Counted from the first letter of the stretch, positions 1 through 7,725 are shown. The stretch is DNA of 8,897 nucleotides from Chromatiaceae bacterium (GCA_016938795.1 JAFGTZ010000085.1:1-8897), one strand, 5' to 3'. Numbers and translations: made by a program. The notes: generated from the sequence alone by a model not told the origin.

Positions 1-72
1 CGTATAGTCATCCTTGGCGGCTTGACGACAGCCTCTCGTCCGTTGACGCTCCGCGCCCATCTCCTGTCCTGA
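1..72 (+). CDS. possible C-terminal tail of an upstream gene (partial)
   Basis: Frame 1 is open from the first base to a TGA at 70-72 and encodes 23 residues. It begins RIVILGGLTTAS and continues with a Leu-rich stretch ending in HLLS. The VILGGL-T-T-A/S pattern resembles the last membrane helix of RND-type efflux pumps of the heavy-metal or HAE families (for example VILGGLxTST), but the following residues (R, P, R, A, H) fit that helix poorly. It may be a diverged tail or a chance open frame. The length is too short to decide, and the link to RND pumps is inference from a few residues only. Confidence 0.22.
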   Translation, partial: RIVILGGLTTASRPLTLRAHLLS

Positions 73-79
73 CCGAAAA

Positions 80-96
80 ACCCATCGGTGATGGGT
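80..96. terminator. short hairpin next to an A-tract, terminator-like or operator-like
   Basis: ACCCATC, loop GGT, then GATGGGT form a perfect 7-bp stem with a 3-base loop. A run of A at 76-80 lies on its left side, so on the minus strand the stem is followed by U residues as in an intrinsic terminator. On the + strand the tail is only CTATAAT. It sits 7 bases after the possible stop at 70-72 and directly in front of the -10 box at 98-103. It could end the upstream transcript, act in both directions, or be a binding site overlapping the promoter spacer. Confidence 0.4.
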
Positions 97-97
97 C

Positions 98-103
98 TAT
101 AAT
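98..103 (+). promoter_or_regulatory. putative -10 box for the osmC-speD transcript
   Basis: A perfect TATAAT lies 29 bases before the OsmC start codon, in otherwise GC-rich DNA. No good -35 hexamer lies 16 to 18 bases upstream, because that position is taken by the A-run and hairpin at 75-96. The two TTGACG hexamers at 22-27 and 43-48 are too far away. If it is real, the promoter would depend on an activator or on an extended -10, and the hairpin DNA could be a regulator site. The OsmC ribosome binding site is GAGGG at 122-126, 6 bases before the ATG. Confidence 0.35.
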
Positions 104-132
104 GGGCGCATGACAGATGACGAGGGCGCGCA

Positions 133-573
133 ATGAAGGTGCGGGTGAAGTGGATCGAGGGTGTGGCCATGCTCGGCGAGTCGAGTTCGGGGCACGGTCT
201 GGTCATGGACGGGGCTCCCGAATTTGGCGGGCGCAATCTGGGCCCCAGGCCCATGGAGCTGCTGCTGCTCGGCATGGGTGGCTGCACCCAGTTTGATGTG
301 CTGCTGATTCTGCGCAAGGCGCGCCAGGACGTGACCGACTGCGTGGTTGAACTCAGCGCCGAGCGCGCCCCGGATGATCCCAAGGTCTTCACGCACATCC
401 ATGCCCATTTCATCGTCACGGGCCGAGGGCTCGATCCGCGCCGGGTCGAGCACGCCATTGCCCTGAGCGCCGAGAAATACTGCTCGGCCTCCATCATGCT
501 CGGCGCCACCGCCGAGATTACTCATGACTTTGAGATTCGCGAGACAGAAACGCTTGTCTCAAGCGGCACTTAA
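133..573 (+). CDS. OsmC family protein, YhfA-like
   Basis: This 146-residue protein matches the OsmC/Ohr fold family, YhfA branch. Visible family features are the N-terminal KVRVKWIEG strand, the P-x-ELLLLGMGGC helix start with Cys51 in GGCTQFDV, and the second Cys117 in SAEKYCSASIML. A paired-Cys arrangement like this is what OsmC/Ohr proteins use to reduce peroxides, especially organic ones, in the cytoplasm. YhfA itself has no well-settled substrate, so peroxidase activity is inferred. Length is normal for the family (about 130 to 145), and there is no signal peptide. GAGGG at 122-126 supports the ATG at 133. The speD gene follows after 41 bases. The same YhfA-like/speD adjacency is known in Pseudomonas aeruginosa next to vfr, and in E. 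coli yhfA lies beside crp, so this pairing looks ancestral. No crp-like gene is in the window. Confidence 0.9.
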   Translation: MKVRVKWIEGVAMLGESSSGHGLVMDGAPEFGGRNLGPRPMELLLLGMGGCTQFDVLLILRKARQDVTDCVVELSAERAPDDPKVFTHIHAHFIVTGRGLDPRRVEHAIALSAEKYCSASIMLGATAEITHDFEIRETETLVSSGT

Positions 574-614
574 GTCATAAACTGCCCGGTTTCGTTTTTC
601 CCGAGGTTGCGAGG

Positions 615-1439
615 ATGCCCACCCCCTTGAAGAAGCTACGCCTGCAAGGATTCAATAATCTCACCAAGACGCTCAGTTTCAATATCTACGATGTCTGCTA
701 CGCCGACACGGCCGAGCAGCGCGAGGCCTATATCGCCTACATCGACGAGGCCTACAACGCCGAGCGTCTGACCTCCATCCTGACTGACGTGGCCGATATC
801 ATCGGGGCCAATATCCTCAACATCGCCCACCAGGACTACGACCCCCAGGGCGCCTCGGTGACCATGCTGATTTCCGAGGAGCCGATCGCCGCCGAGCATC
901 TGTCGAACACCGCCTCGCCCGGCCCGCTGCCCGATGCGGTGGTGGCTCATCTCGACAAGAGCCACATCACGGTTCACACCTATCCCGAGACCAATCCCGA
1001 GACCGGCATCAGCACCTTCCGCGCCGATATCGACGTCTCGACCTGCGGGCGCATCTCGCCGCTGCGCGCGCTCAACTATCTCATTCACGCGCTCGAGTCC
1101 GACATCGTCATCATGGACTACCGGGTGCGCGGCTTCACGCGCGATGTGAAGGGCAAGAAGCACTTCATCGACCACAACATCAGCTCCATCCAGAACTATC
1201 TCTCGCGCGACACCAAGCGCCGCTATCAGATGGTGGATGTGAACGTCTATCAGGAAAACATCTTCCACACCAAGATGGTCATCAAGCAGTTCAATCTCGA
1301 TGATTATCTCTTCTGTATCAAGGCGCGCGAGCTGTCCGAGCGTGATCATCGGCGCATCCACAAGCTGTTGCGTCGCGAGCTGAGCGAGATCTTCTATGGC
1401 CGCAATCTGGGCCGTAATCTCGAATTCATGGACGACTGA
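615..1439 (+). CDS. speD: S-adenosylmethionine decarboxylase proenzyme (E. coli type)
   Basis: This pyruvoyl enzyme decarboxylates S-adenosylmethionine to give the aminopropyl donor for spermidine synthesis. The 274-residue product follows E. coli SpeD almost throughout: LKKLRLQGFNNLTKTLSF at the N-terminus, IIGANILNIAHQDYDPQGAS, PGPLPDAVVAHLDKSHITV, FRADIDVSTCG, and a C-terminal EIFYGRNL. Self-cleavage is expected between Lys115 and Ser116 in LDKSHI, turning Ser116 into the pyruvoyl group. Cys144 in STCGRISPL matches the conserved catalytic Cys (Cys140 in E. coli). Length is close to the 264-residue E. coli protein, with a few extra residues at each end. The site GAGGTT at 603-608, 6 bases before the ATG, supports this start. 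The usual partner speE (spermidine synthase) is not in the window, so the aminopropyltransferase must be encoded elsewhere. It is probably co-transcribed with the OsmC gene. Confidence 0.97.
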   Translation: MPTPLKKLRLQGFNNLTKTLSFNIYDVCYADTAEQREAYIAYIDEAYNAERLTSILTDVADIIGANILNIAHQDYDPQGASVTMLISEEPIAAEHLSNTASPGPLPDAVVAHLDKSHITVHTYPETNPETGISTFRADIDVSTCGRISPLRALNYLIHALESDIVIMDYRVRGFTRDVKGKKHFIDHNISSIQNYLSRDTKRRYQMVDVNVYQENIFHTKMVIKQFNLDDYLFCIKARELSERDHRRIHKLLRRELSEIFYGRNLGRNLEFMDD

Positions 1440-1475
1440 GCGCTACCCCTGTCGCCATCCGCAAGGAGCCCCGCT

Positions 1476-2963
1476 GTGATCCTGATCGATGACCTCATGG
1501 CCCGCTCGGGCGTGGCCTTCGGCACCAGCGGCGCGCGCGGTCTGGCCTCGGCCATGACCGACGCGGTCTGCCATGCCTATACCCTGGGCTTCCTTGAATA
1601 TCTGCGCGCCGAAGGGCTGATTGCGCCGGGCGCCGAGGTCGGCATTGCCGGCGATCTGCGCCCGAGCACCCCGCGCATCATGACCGCCTGCGCGCGCGCC
1701 GTTCGCGATCTGGGCTTCCGTCCGCGCTACTTCGGGCGCATTCCCTCGCCGGCGCTGGCCGCCTGGGGGCTGCGTCATGGGTGTCCGACCCTCATGGTCA
1801 CCGGCAGCCATATCCCGGATGATCGCAATGGCATCAAGTTCAACCGCCCGGATGGCGAGATCCTCAAGGCCGACGAGGCGGGCATCCGTGCCCAGCGGGT
1901 GGCGCAGTCGGAGCGGCTGTTCAATGCGGATGGCGTCTTTCGCGATGCACAGTCCGAGGCGCTGCCCGACTGCGACGAGACGGCCGCGCGCGACTATGTG
2001 GCGCGCTATCTCGACTTCTTTCCGCCGGCCTGTCTCCAGGGGCTGCGGGTCGGGGTCTATGCCCATTCGAGCGTGGCGCGCGAGTCCTTTGTCGAGGTGC
2101 TCGGCGCGCTGGGCGCCGAGGTCGAGGTGCTCGGCCAGTCCGAGATCTTCATCCCGGTCGATACCGAGGCCATTCGTCCCGAGGATGTGCGGCTCGCGCG
2201 CGACTGGTGCGCGGGCGGGCGCTTTGATGCCCTGGTCTCGGCTGATGGCGACGGTGATCGTCCGCTCATCGCGGACGAATCGGGCCAGTGGCTGCGGGGC
2301 GACATTGCCGGCATCCTCTGCGCGCGCCAGCTCGGTATTGCCGCCCTGGCCACGCCGGTGAGCAGCAACAGCGCCGTGGAGCGCTGCGGGGCCTTCGCCG
2401 CTGTGCGCCGCACGCGTATCGGCTCGCCCTATGTCATTGAAGGCATGCACGCCCTGCTCGACGGAGGGCTGGCGCCGGTGGCCGGCTATGAGGCCAATGG
2501 CGGTTTTCTGCTGGCGAGCGATCTGGAGCGTGAGGGGCGCCGTCTGGCCGCACTGCCCACGCGCGACGCCCTGCTGGTGGCGCTCGCCATTCTGCTGGCC
2601 GCCGCGCGGGGAGGGCGCCCGGTGTCGGCGCTCGCGAGCGATCTGCCGCGTCGTTACACCGCGAGCGACCGGCTGCGCGATTTCCCGAGCGAGCGTGCCC
2701 GCGCGCATCTCGCTGCCTTCGACACGGGTGATGCCGAGACCGATCGCGCCGCCCTGGAGGCGGTGTTTGCCGAGGGCTTCGGGCCGGTGGCCGCCATCGA
2801 CCGCACCGACGGGCTGCGCATCACCTTTGCCAGCGGCGAGATTGTCCATCTGCGGCCCTCGGGTAACGCCCCCGAGCTACGCGCCTACACCGAGGCCGAC
2901 GGTCCCGAGCGGGCGCTCGCCATGAACCGCCGCTGTCTCGACATCCTCGCCACCTGGCGCTGA
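1476..2963 (+). CDS. phosphohexomutase (phosphomannomutase/phosphoglucomutase family)
   Basis: This 495-residue alpha-D-phosphohexomutase interconverts hexose 6-phosphate and hexose 1-phosphate, feeding GDP-mannose or UDP-glucose pathways. All four active-site loops are visible in order: TGSHIPDDRNGIKF with the phosphorylated Ser111, the metal loop DGDGD at 257-261, the sugar-specificity loop GYEANGG at 337-343, and the phosphate-binding loop RPSGNAPELRAY at 460-471. The N-terminus FGTSGARG at 15-22 is also typical. The E-x-N-GG form of the third loop fits enzymes that accept mannose and/or glucose phosphates, so I cannot choose between phosphomannomutase and a bifunctional enzyme. The start is GTG at 1476, set by AAGGAG at 1463-1468 with a 7-base gap. 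It lies 36 bases after speD in the same direction, but the functional link to polyamine synthesis is unclear. Confidence 0.93.
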   Translation: MILIDDLMARSGVAFGTSGARGLASAMTDAVCHAYTLGFLEYLRAEGLIAPGAEVGIAGDLRPSTPRIMTACARAVRDLGFRPRYFGRIPSPALAAWGLRHGCPTLMVTGSHIPDDRNGIKFNRPDGEILKADEAGIRAQRVAQSERLFNADGVFRDAQSEALPDCDETAARDYVARYLDFFPPACLQGLRVGVYAHSSVARESFVEVLGALGAEVEVLGQSEIFIPVDTEAIRPEDVRLARDWCAGGRFDALVSADGDGDRPLIADESGQWLRGDIAGILCARQLGIAALATPVSSNSAVERCGAFAAVRRTRIGSPYVIEGMHALLDGGLAPVAGYEANGGFLLASDLEREGRRLAALPTRDALLVALAILLAAARGGRPVSALASDLPRRYTASDRLRDFPSERARAHLAAFDTGDAETDRAALEAVFAEGFGPVAAIDRTDGLRITFASGEIVHLRPSGNAPELRAYTEADGPERALAMNRRCLDILATWR

Positions 2964-2980
2964 CTCACCCCTTCATTCAT

Positions 2981-2998
2981 CGCCGAGCGCGCTCGGCG
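2981..2998. repeat. perfect 18-base GC palindrome between the mutase and SulP genes
   Basis: CGCCGAGCGCGCTCGGCG is its own reverse complement and can form a 7-bp stem with a CGCG loop. It lies 17 bases after the mutase stop and 25 bases before the SulP start. No T-run follows, so it is not a classic intrinsic terminator. It could be a weak attenuator, an mRNA-stabilising 3' hairpin, or a regulator site for the SulP-Usp pair. Confidence 0.45.
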
Positions 2999-3023
2999 CA
3001 TCTCCCAAAGGTTTGCTGTCAGT

Positions 3024-4505
3024 ATGACTTCCATCCGGCAGGACTGGTTTTCCAATGTCCGCAACGATCTGCTCGCCGGCCTGGTGGTCGCGCTGGCGCT
3101 GATCCCCGAGGCCATCGCCTTTTCGATCATCGCCGGCGTCGATCCCAAGGTCGGCCTCTACGCCTCTTTCTGCATCGCCACGGTCACCGCCTTCGTGGGC
3201 GGGCGCCCGGGCATGATTTCGGCGGCCACCGGCGCCATGGCGCTGGTCATGGTGACCCTGGTCAAGGAGCACGGACTGCAATATCTGCTCGCCGCCACGG
3301 TGCTCACCGGCCTGCTTCAGGTTCTGGCCGGCGCGCTTCGGCTCGGCAGTCTGATGCGCTTTGTGTCACGCTCCGTGGTCACCGGCTTCGTCAATGCGCT
3401 GGCCATCCTCATCTTCATGGCGCAGTTGCCGGAGCTGACCGGGGCGAACGCGACCTGGCAGGTTTATGGGCTAGTGGCCGCCGGGCTGGCGATCATCTAT
3501 CTCTTCCCCTATGTCACCAAGCTCATTCCCTCGCCGCTGATCACCATTCTGGTGCTGACCGCCGTGACCCTCTTCCTGGGGCTCGATGTGCGCACCGTCG
3601 GCGACATGGGCGAGCTGCCCGACAGTCTGCCGGTGTTTCTGCTGCCGGATATCCCGCTCACGCTCGAAACACTCCAGATCATCCTGCCCTTCTCGGTCAC
3701 ACTCGCCGCCGTGGGGCTGCTCGAATCGCTGATGACGGCCACCATCGTCGATGATCTGACCGACTCCAGCAGTAACAAGAACCGCGAGTGCGTCGGTCAG
3801 GGCGTGGCCAATGTGGCCACCGGCTTTCTCGGCGGCATGGCCGGTTGCGCCATGATCGGCCAGTCGGTCATCAACGTGAAATCGGGTGGACGCGGACGCC
3901 TCTCGACCCTGACCGCCGGCGTCTTCCTGCTGCTGATGGTGGTGTTTGCGGGCGACTGGGTGGCCCGGATTCCCATGGCGGCGCTGGTGGCGGTGATGAT
4001 CATGGTCTCGATCGGCACCTTCAACTGGGCCTCGATCCGCAATCTGCGCGAGCATCCGCTCGGTGCCAATGTGGTGATGCTGGCCACCGTCATCGTGGTG
4101 GTCGCCACTCACGACCTAGCCAAGGGCGTGCTGGTTGGTGTGCTGCTGTCGGGCTTTTTCTTCGCCCACAAGGTAGGCCAGGTGCTGGCGGTCAGCTCGA
4201 TCACGCTGGAGGAGGGGCGCACCCGCGCCTATCTGGTCACGGGGCAGGTGTTCTTTGCCTCGGCGGATCGCTTTGTCTCGGCCTTCGATTTCAAGGAGGT
4301 CATCGAGCGGGTGCGCATCGACGTCAGCCGCGCCCACTTCTGGGACATCACCGCCGTGAGCGCGCTCGATAAGGTGGTCATCAAATTCCGTCGCGAGGGC
4401 ACCGAGGTCGAGGTGACGGGGCTCGACGAGGCGAGCGCCACCCTGATCGACAAGTTCGCGGTGCATGACAAGCCCGACGCTGTCGAGCGTCTCATGGATC
4501 ACTGA
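3024..4505 (+). CDS. SulP family anion transporter with STAS domain, BicA-like
   Basis: This 493-residue inner-membrane permease has a hydrophobic core from about residue 15 to 385 and a cytoplasmic STAS domain from about 390 to the end. SulP hallmarks are LAGLVVALALIPEAIAFS and DPKVGLYASF near the N-terminus. In the second half, DDLTDSSSNKNRECVGQG (243-260) is followed by GMAGCAMIGQSVINVKSGGR (271-290). The NRECVGQG...GCAMIGQS...NVKSGGRGRLS pattern is the form I associate with BicA-type, Na-dependent bicarbonate transporters rather than plant-type sulfate permeases, so bicarbonate is the favoured but unproven substrate. The STAS domain holds SRAHFWDITAVSALDKV, with Asp441 at the usual conserved acidic site. 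The ribosome binding site is weak: AAGG at 3008-3011, 12 bases from the ATG. The universal stress protein gene follows after 12 bases, and this pairing suggests a joint role in anion or inorganic-carbon uptake under stress. Confidence 0.92.
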   Translation: MTSIRQDWFSNVRNDLLAGLVVALALIPEAIAFSIIAGVDPKVGLYASFCIATVTAFVGGRPGMISAATGAMALVMVTLVKEHGLQYLLAATVLTGLLQVLAGALRLGSLMRFVSRSVVTGFVNALAILIFMAQLPELTGANATWQVYGLVAAGLAIIYLFPYVTKLIPSPLITILVLTAVTLFLGLDVRTVGDMGELPDSLPVFLLPDIPLTLETLQIILPFSVTLAAVGLLESLMTATIVDDLTDSSSNKNRECVGQGVANVATGFLGGMAGCAMIGQSVINVKSGGRGRLSTLTAGVFLLLMVVFAGDWVARIPMAALVAVMIMVSIGTFNWASIRNLREHPLGANVVMLATVIVVVATHDLAKGVLVGVLLSGFFFAHKVGQVLAVSSITLEEGRTRAYLVTGQVFFASADRFVSAFDFKEVIERVRIDVSRAHFWDITAVSALDKVVIKFRREGTEVEVTGLDEASATLIDKFAVHDKPDAVERLMDH

Positions 4506-4517
4506 GGAGACCCCGCC

Positions 4518-5381
4518 ATGTTGGAGCAAGACAAGATACTCGCCTGTGTCGATCAGTCGCGCTTTGCCGAGACCGTGACCGATGCGGCGGCCTGGGCGGC
4601 GCGGCGTCTGGGTGCCTCACTGGAGCTGCTGCACATCATTGATCGCCATCCCGAGATCGCGAGTGGCGCGGATCACAGTGGCGCCATTGGTTTCAACGCC
4701 CAGCAGACTCTGCTCGCCACCCTGGCCGAGGAGGATGCCGCGCGCGGCAAGGCGGCGCGCGAACAGGGCCGGATCTTTCTCAACCGGCTGCGCGAGCGCG
4801 CCATCGAGCGTGGCGCGGTGGCGCCCGACGTGCGCCAGCGTCATGGCGATCTGCAAGAGGCGCTGGTCGAGCAGCAGGGGCGGGTACGGCTTTTCGTGCT
4901 GGGGCGGCGCGGCGAGTCGGCCGAGAGCACCCAGCGCGATCTGGGGCGCAATGTCGAGCGGGTGGTCCGCGCGCTCAAGAAACCCATTCTGGCCGTGACC
5001 GAGGACTTTTGCGAGCCTCGCCGGGTGCTGATCGCCTTCGATGGCGGCGGCATGGCCAGGCGCGGGGTCGAGCTGGTGGCCAGAAGCCCGTTGTTTCAGG
5101 GGCTGCCGGTGCATCTCCTGATGTCGGGCAAGGCCACCAAGGATGGCGCCAAGCAACTGGAGTGGGCCAGAAGCACGCTTGAGAGCGCTGGTTTCGAGGC
5201 CCCGGCGGCCCTGGTGCCGGGGGATCCCGAGCGGGTCATCGCCAGCGCGGTGCGCGAGCAGGAGATTGATCTGCTCATCATGGGCGCCTACAGCCACTCG
5301 CCGCTCCGCGCCCTGCTCCTCGGCAGCAAGACCTCTGATCTGCTGCGCTCGGCCAGGATTCCCACGCTCCTGTTGCGCTAG
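4518..5381 (+). CDS. tandem-domain universal stress protein (UspA family)
   Basis: This cytoplasmic protein of 287 residues has two Usp domains, about 5-160 and 167-287. Each starts with the usual beta strand (KILACVDQS, then RRVLIAFDG) and ends with a nucleotide-loop region. Domain 1 has GRRG (129-132), then ten residues, then GRN. Domain 2 has GAYSHSPLRALLLGSKTSDLL (from Gly256), a close fit to the ATP-binding pattern G-2x-G-9x-G-S but with Ser259 in place of the second Gly. Family members bind ATP or other nucleotides and act as regulators or stress-survival factors; no enzyme activity is implied. The start is fixed by GAGGAGA at 4502-4508, which overlaps the SulP stop codon, so translation is coupled. 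The most likely job is modulation of the adjacent transporter, perhaps through its STAS domain, but that is inference from position only. Confidence 0.92.
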   Translation: MLEQDKILACVDQSRFAETVTDAAAWAARRLGASLELLHIIDRHPEIASGADHSGAIGFNAQQTLLATLAEEDAARGKAAREQGRIFLNRLRERAIERGAVAPDVRQRHGDLQEALVEQQGRVRLFVLGRRGESAESTQRDLGRNVERVVRALKKPILAVTEDFCEPRRVLIAFDGGGMARRGVELVARSPLFQGLPVHLLMSGKATKDGAKQLEWARSTLESAGFEAPAALVPGDPERVIASAVREQEIDLLIMGAYSHSPLRALLLGSKTSDLLRSARIPTLLLR

Positions 5382-5413
5382 GGGCGTCCGGGCGGCGGGG
5401 CGCGGGCGGCAGT

Positions 5414-5448
5414 GCGCGGCTGGCGTGGCAAGGCCGCGCCAGCCGCGC
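5414..5448. terminator. strong hairpin between convergent usp and katG genes
   Basis: GCGCGGCTGGCG (5414-5425) pairs perfectly with CGCCAGCCGCGC (5437-5448). The bases between can extend the stem by four more pairs, including one G-U, to leave an AAG loop. The stem is therefore about 16 bp. It lies 32 bases after the Usp stop and 15 bases beyond the katG stop, so it can serve both converging transcripts. No T-run follows on either strand. It is either an unusual U-poor terminator or a 3' stabilising hairpin working with Rho. Confidence 0.65.
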
Positions 5449-5463
5449 CGTGCTGGCCTTGGT

Positions 5464-7671
5464 TCAGGCCAGATCGAAGCGGTCGAGGTTCATCACCTTG
5501 GTCCAGGCGGCGACAAAGTCGCGCACAAGCTTCTCCTCGCCGTCCGCGCTGGCATAGACCTCGGCTAGGGCGCGCAGCTCGGAGTTCGAGCCGAACACCA
5601 GATCGACCCGGGTGGCGGTCCATTTGACCGCACCCGTGGCGCGGTCGATGCCCTCATAGACTCCCTCGCTCGCGGCGGGACGCCACTGGGTGTCCATGTC
5701 GAGCAGATTGACCAGAACCTCGTTGCTCAGGGTTCCCGGCCGCTCGGTCAGGATGCCGTGTCTGGCGTCGCCCAGCGTGGCGCCCAGGGCGCGCATGCCG
5801 GCCACCAGCACCGTCATCTCGGGCGCGGTGAGGCGCAGCAATTGGGCGCGATCCACCAGCAGCTCCTCGGCGGGCGCCTGAAGGCCCTCGCGGACATAGT
5901 TCCGGAAGCCGTCGGCCAGGGGTTCGAGCACCGCAAAGGACTCGGCATCAGTCTGTTCGGCGCTGGCATCGGTGCGACCGGGGGTGAAGGGCGCCTCGAT
6001 GGCGTGCCCGGCCTGGCGCGCCGCCTCCTCGACGGCCGCACAGCCGCCGAGCACGATGAGATCGGCGAGCGAGACGCGCTTGCCATCGGTCTGGGCGGCG
6101 TTGAACTCGGCCTGAATGCGCTCCAGTTGCGCCAGCACCTGGGCCAGCTGTTCGGGCTCGTTCACCGCCCAGTCCTTCTGCGGCGCAAGCCGGATGCGCG
6201 CCCCATTGGCCCCGCCACGCATGTCCGATCCCCGGAAGGTGGAGGCCGAGGCCCAGGCGGTTTTCACCAGTTGCGCGACAGAGAGCCCCGAGGCCAGCAC
6301 CTTGGTCTTGAGCGCCGCCACGTCTGCCGTCTCAATCAGCGGATGATCGACCGCCGGCACCGGATCCTGCCAGATGAGCTCCTCGGCCGGCACCTCGGGC
6401 CCAAGATAACGCGCGCGTGGACCCATGTCGCGATGGGTGAGCTTGAACCAGGCGCGCGCGAAGGCATCGGCGAACTCGGCGGGGTTCTGGTGGAAGCGGC
6501 GCGCGATGGGCTCGTAAATAGGATCAAAGCGCAGCGAGAGATCCGCCGTGGTCATCATGGGGCGATGCTTCTTGCTCGGATCGTGCGCATCCGGGATCAG
6601 GTGCTCCTCGCGCACATCCTTCGCGAGCCACTGCCAGGCGCCCGCCGGGCTCTTCACCAGCTCCCAGTCGTAGCCGAAGAGCATGTCGAGATAGCCCATG
6701 TCCCACTGGGTGGGGTTCGGCTTCCAGGCTCCTTCGATCCCGCTGGTGATGGTGTCGCCCGCCTTGCCCGAACCATGGGCGTTGCGCCAGCCCAGCCCCA
6801 TCTCTTCCAGCGGCGCCGCCTCCGGTTCGGGGCCGACCAGGGCCGCATCGCCCGCGCCGTGGCACTTGCCGAAGGTGTGACCGCCCGCCACCAGCGCCAC
6901 GGTCTCCTCGTCGTTCATGGCCATGCGCGCGAAGGTCTCGCGCACGTCGCGCCCCGAGGCCACCGGGTCCGGCTTGCCGTCCGGGCCTTCGGGATTGACG
7001 TAGATGAGCCCCATCTGCACGGCGGCAAGCGGATTCTCCAGCTCGCGCTCGCCCGAGTAGCGGCTGTTGGGCGTGTCGCTGGTGGCCAGCCACTCGGCCT
7101 CGGCGCCCCAGTAGGTATCCTCCTCGGGCTCCCAGATATCGGCGCGCCCGCCCGCAAATCCAAAGGTCTTGAACCCCATGGATTCGAGCGCGCAGTTGCC
7201 GGCCAGGATCATGAGGTCGGCCCAGGAGAGCGCCTTGCCGTATTTCTGCTTGATGGGCCACAGCAGGCGGCGCGCCTTGTCGAGGTTGCCGTTGTCGGGC
7301 CAGCTGTTGATGGGCGCGAAGCGCTGGTTGCCGGTGCCCGCGCCACCGCGTCCGTCGGCAATGCGATAGGTGCCTGCGCTGTGCCAGGCCATGCGGATGA
7401 AGAGCGGCCCGTAGTGGCCCCAGTCGGCGGGCCACCAGTCCTGCGAGTCGGTCATGAGGGCATGAAGATCACGCTTGACCGCCGCCAGATCGAGCGACTT
7501 GAAGGCCTCGGCATAGTTGAAGTCCGGGTCCATGGGACTGGACTTCGCCGAGTGCTGATGCAGGATTCTCAGGTTGAGCTTGTTCGGCCACCAGTCCTGA
7601 TTGGACTGCACGCCAACCGTGGCGGCTGCGCCATGGGCGCCGGCGAAGGGACACTTGGATTCGGTCGTCAT
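5464..7671 (-). CDS. katG: catalase-peroxidase
   Basis: This bifunctional heme enzyme destroys hydrogen peroxide by catalase and peroxidase reactions. The 735-residue product (counted from MTTESKCPF) is of full family length, with a heme-binding N-terminal half and a heme-less duplicated C-terminal half. Distal residues Arg93, Trp96 and His97 lie in RMAWHSAGTYR; Asp126 is in NSWPDN. The Met-Tyr-Trp crosslink residues are all present: Trp96, Tyr224 in GLIYVNPEGP and Met250 in ARMAMND. The proximal triad is His265 in GGHTFGKCHG, Trp316 in GIEGAW and Asp377 in TADLSLRFDP. I chose ATG at 7671 because AGGGAG (7680-7685 on the complement) is 8 bases upstream. A GTG at 7680 would add three residues but overlaps that ribosome binding site. 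The gene is monocistronic and convergent with usp. There is no signal peptide, so it is cytoplasmic. Confidence 0.98.
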   Translation of the reverse strand: MTTESKCPFAGAHGAAATVGVQSNQDWWPNKLNLRILHQHSAKSSPMDPDFNYAEAFKSLDLAAVKRDLHALMTDSQDWWPADWGHYGPLFIRMAWHSAGTYRIADGRGGAGTGNQRFAPINSWPDNGNLDKARRLLWPIKQKYGKALSWADLMILAGNCALESMGFKTFGFAGGRADIWEPEEDTYWGAEAEWLATSDTPNSRYSGERELENPLAAVQMGLIYVNPEGPDGKPDPVASGRDVRETFARMAMNDEETVALVAGGHTFGKCHGAGDAALVGPEPEAAPLEEMGLGWRNAHGSGKAGDTITSGIEGAWKPNPTQWDMGYLDMLFGYDWELVKSPAGAWQWLAKDVREEHLIPDAHDPSKKHRPMMTTADLSLRFDPIYEPIARRFHQNPAEFADAFARAWFKLTHRDMGPRARYLGPEVPAEELIWQDPVPAVDHPLIETADVAALKTKVLASGLSVAQLVKTAWASASTFRGSDMRGGANGARIRLAPQKDWAVNEPEQLAQVLAQLERIQAEFNAAQTDGKRVSLADLIVLGGCAAVEEAARQAGHAIEAPFTPGRTDASAEQTDAESFAVLEPLADGFRNYVREGLQAPAEELLVDRAQLLRLTAPEMTVLVAGMRALGATLGDARHGILTERPGTLSNEVLVNLLDMDTQWRPAASEGVYEGIDRATGAVKWTATRVDLVFGSNSELRALAEVYASADGEEKLVRDFVAAWTKVMNLDRFDLA

Positions 7672-7725
7672 CTGCTGCACTCCCTGGGTGTTGATCGAGT
7701 CAAGAACAAGGGTAGTGTGGATTGC

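Noticed and set aside
636..1361. 241-codon minus strand open frame opposite speD
   Set aside because: The repetitive D/V/I/G/L protein is the complement of a near-complete SpeD match and has no family features.
1443..2849. 468-codon minus strand open frame opposite the phosphohexomutase
   Set aside because: Low-complexity composition (A, R, G, Q, H) and no motif. The + strand has all four phosphohexomutase active-site loops, so this is a shadow.
7672..7680. Three-codon N-terminal extension of katG from the GTG at 7680
   Set aside because: The GTG overlaps the AGGGAG ribosome binding site that is correctly spaced for the ATG at 7671, and the extra residues are not a family feature.
7699..7704. 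TTGACT on the minus strand as the katG -35 box
   Set aside because: A matching -10 box would have to fall in or after the ribosome binding site, and none is present.
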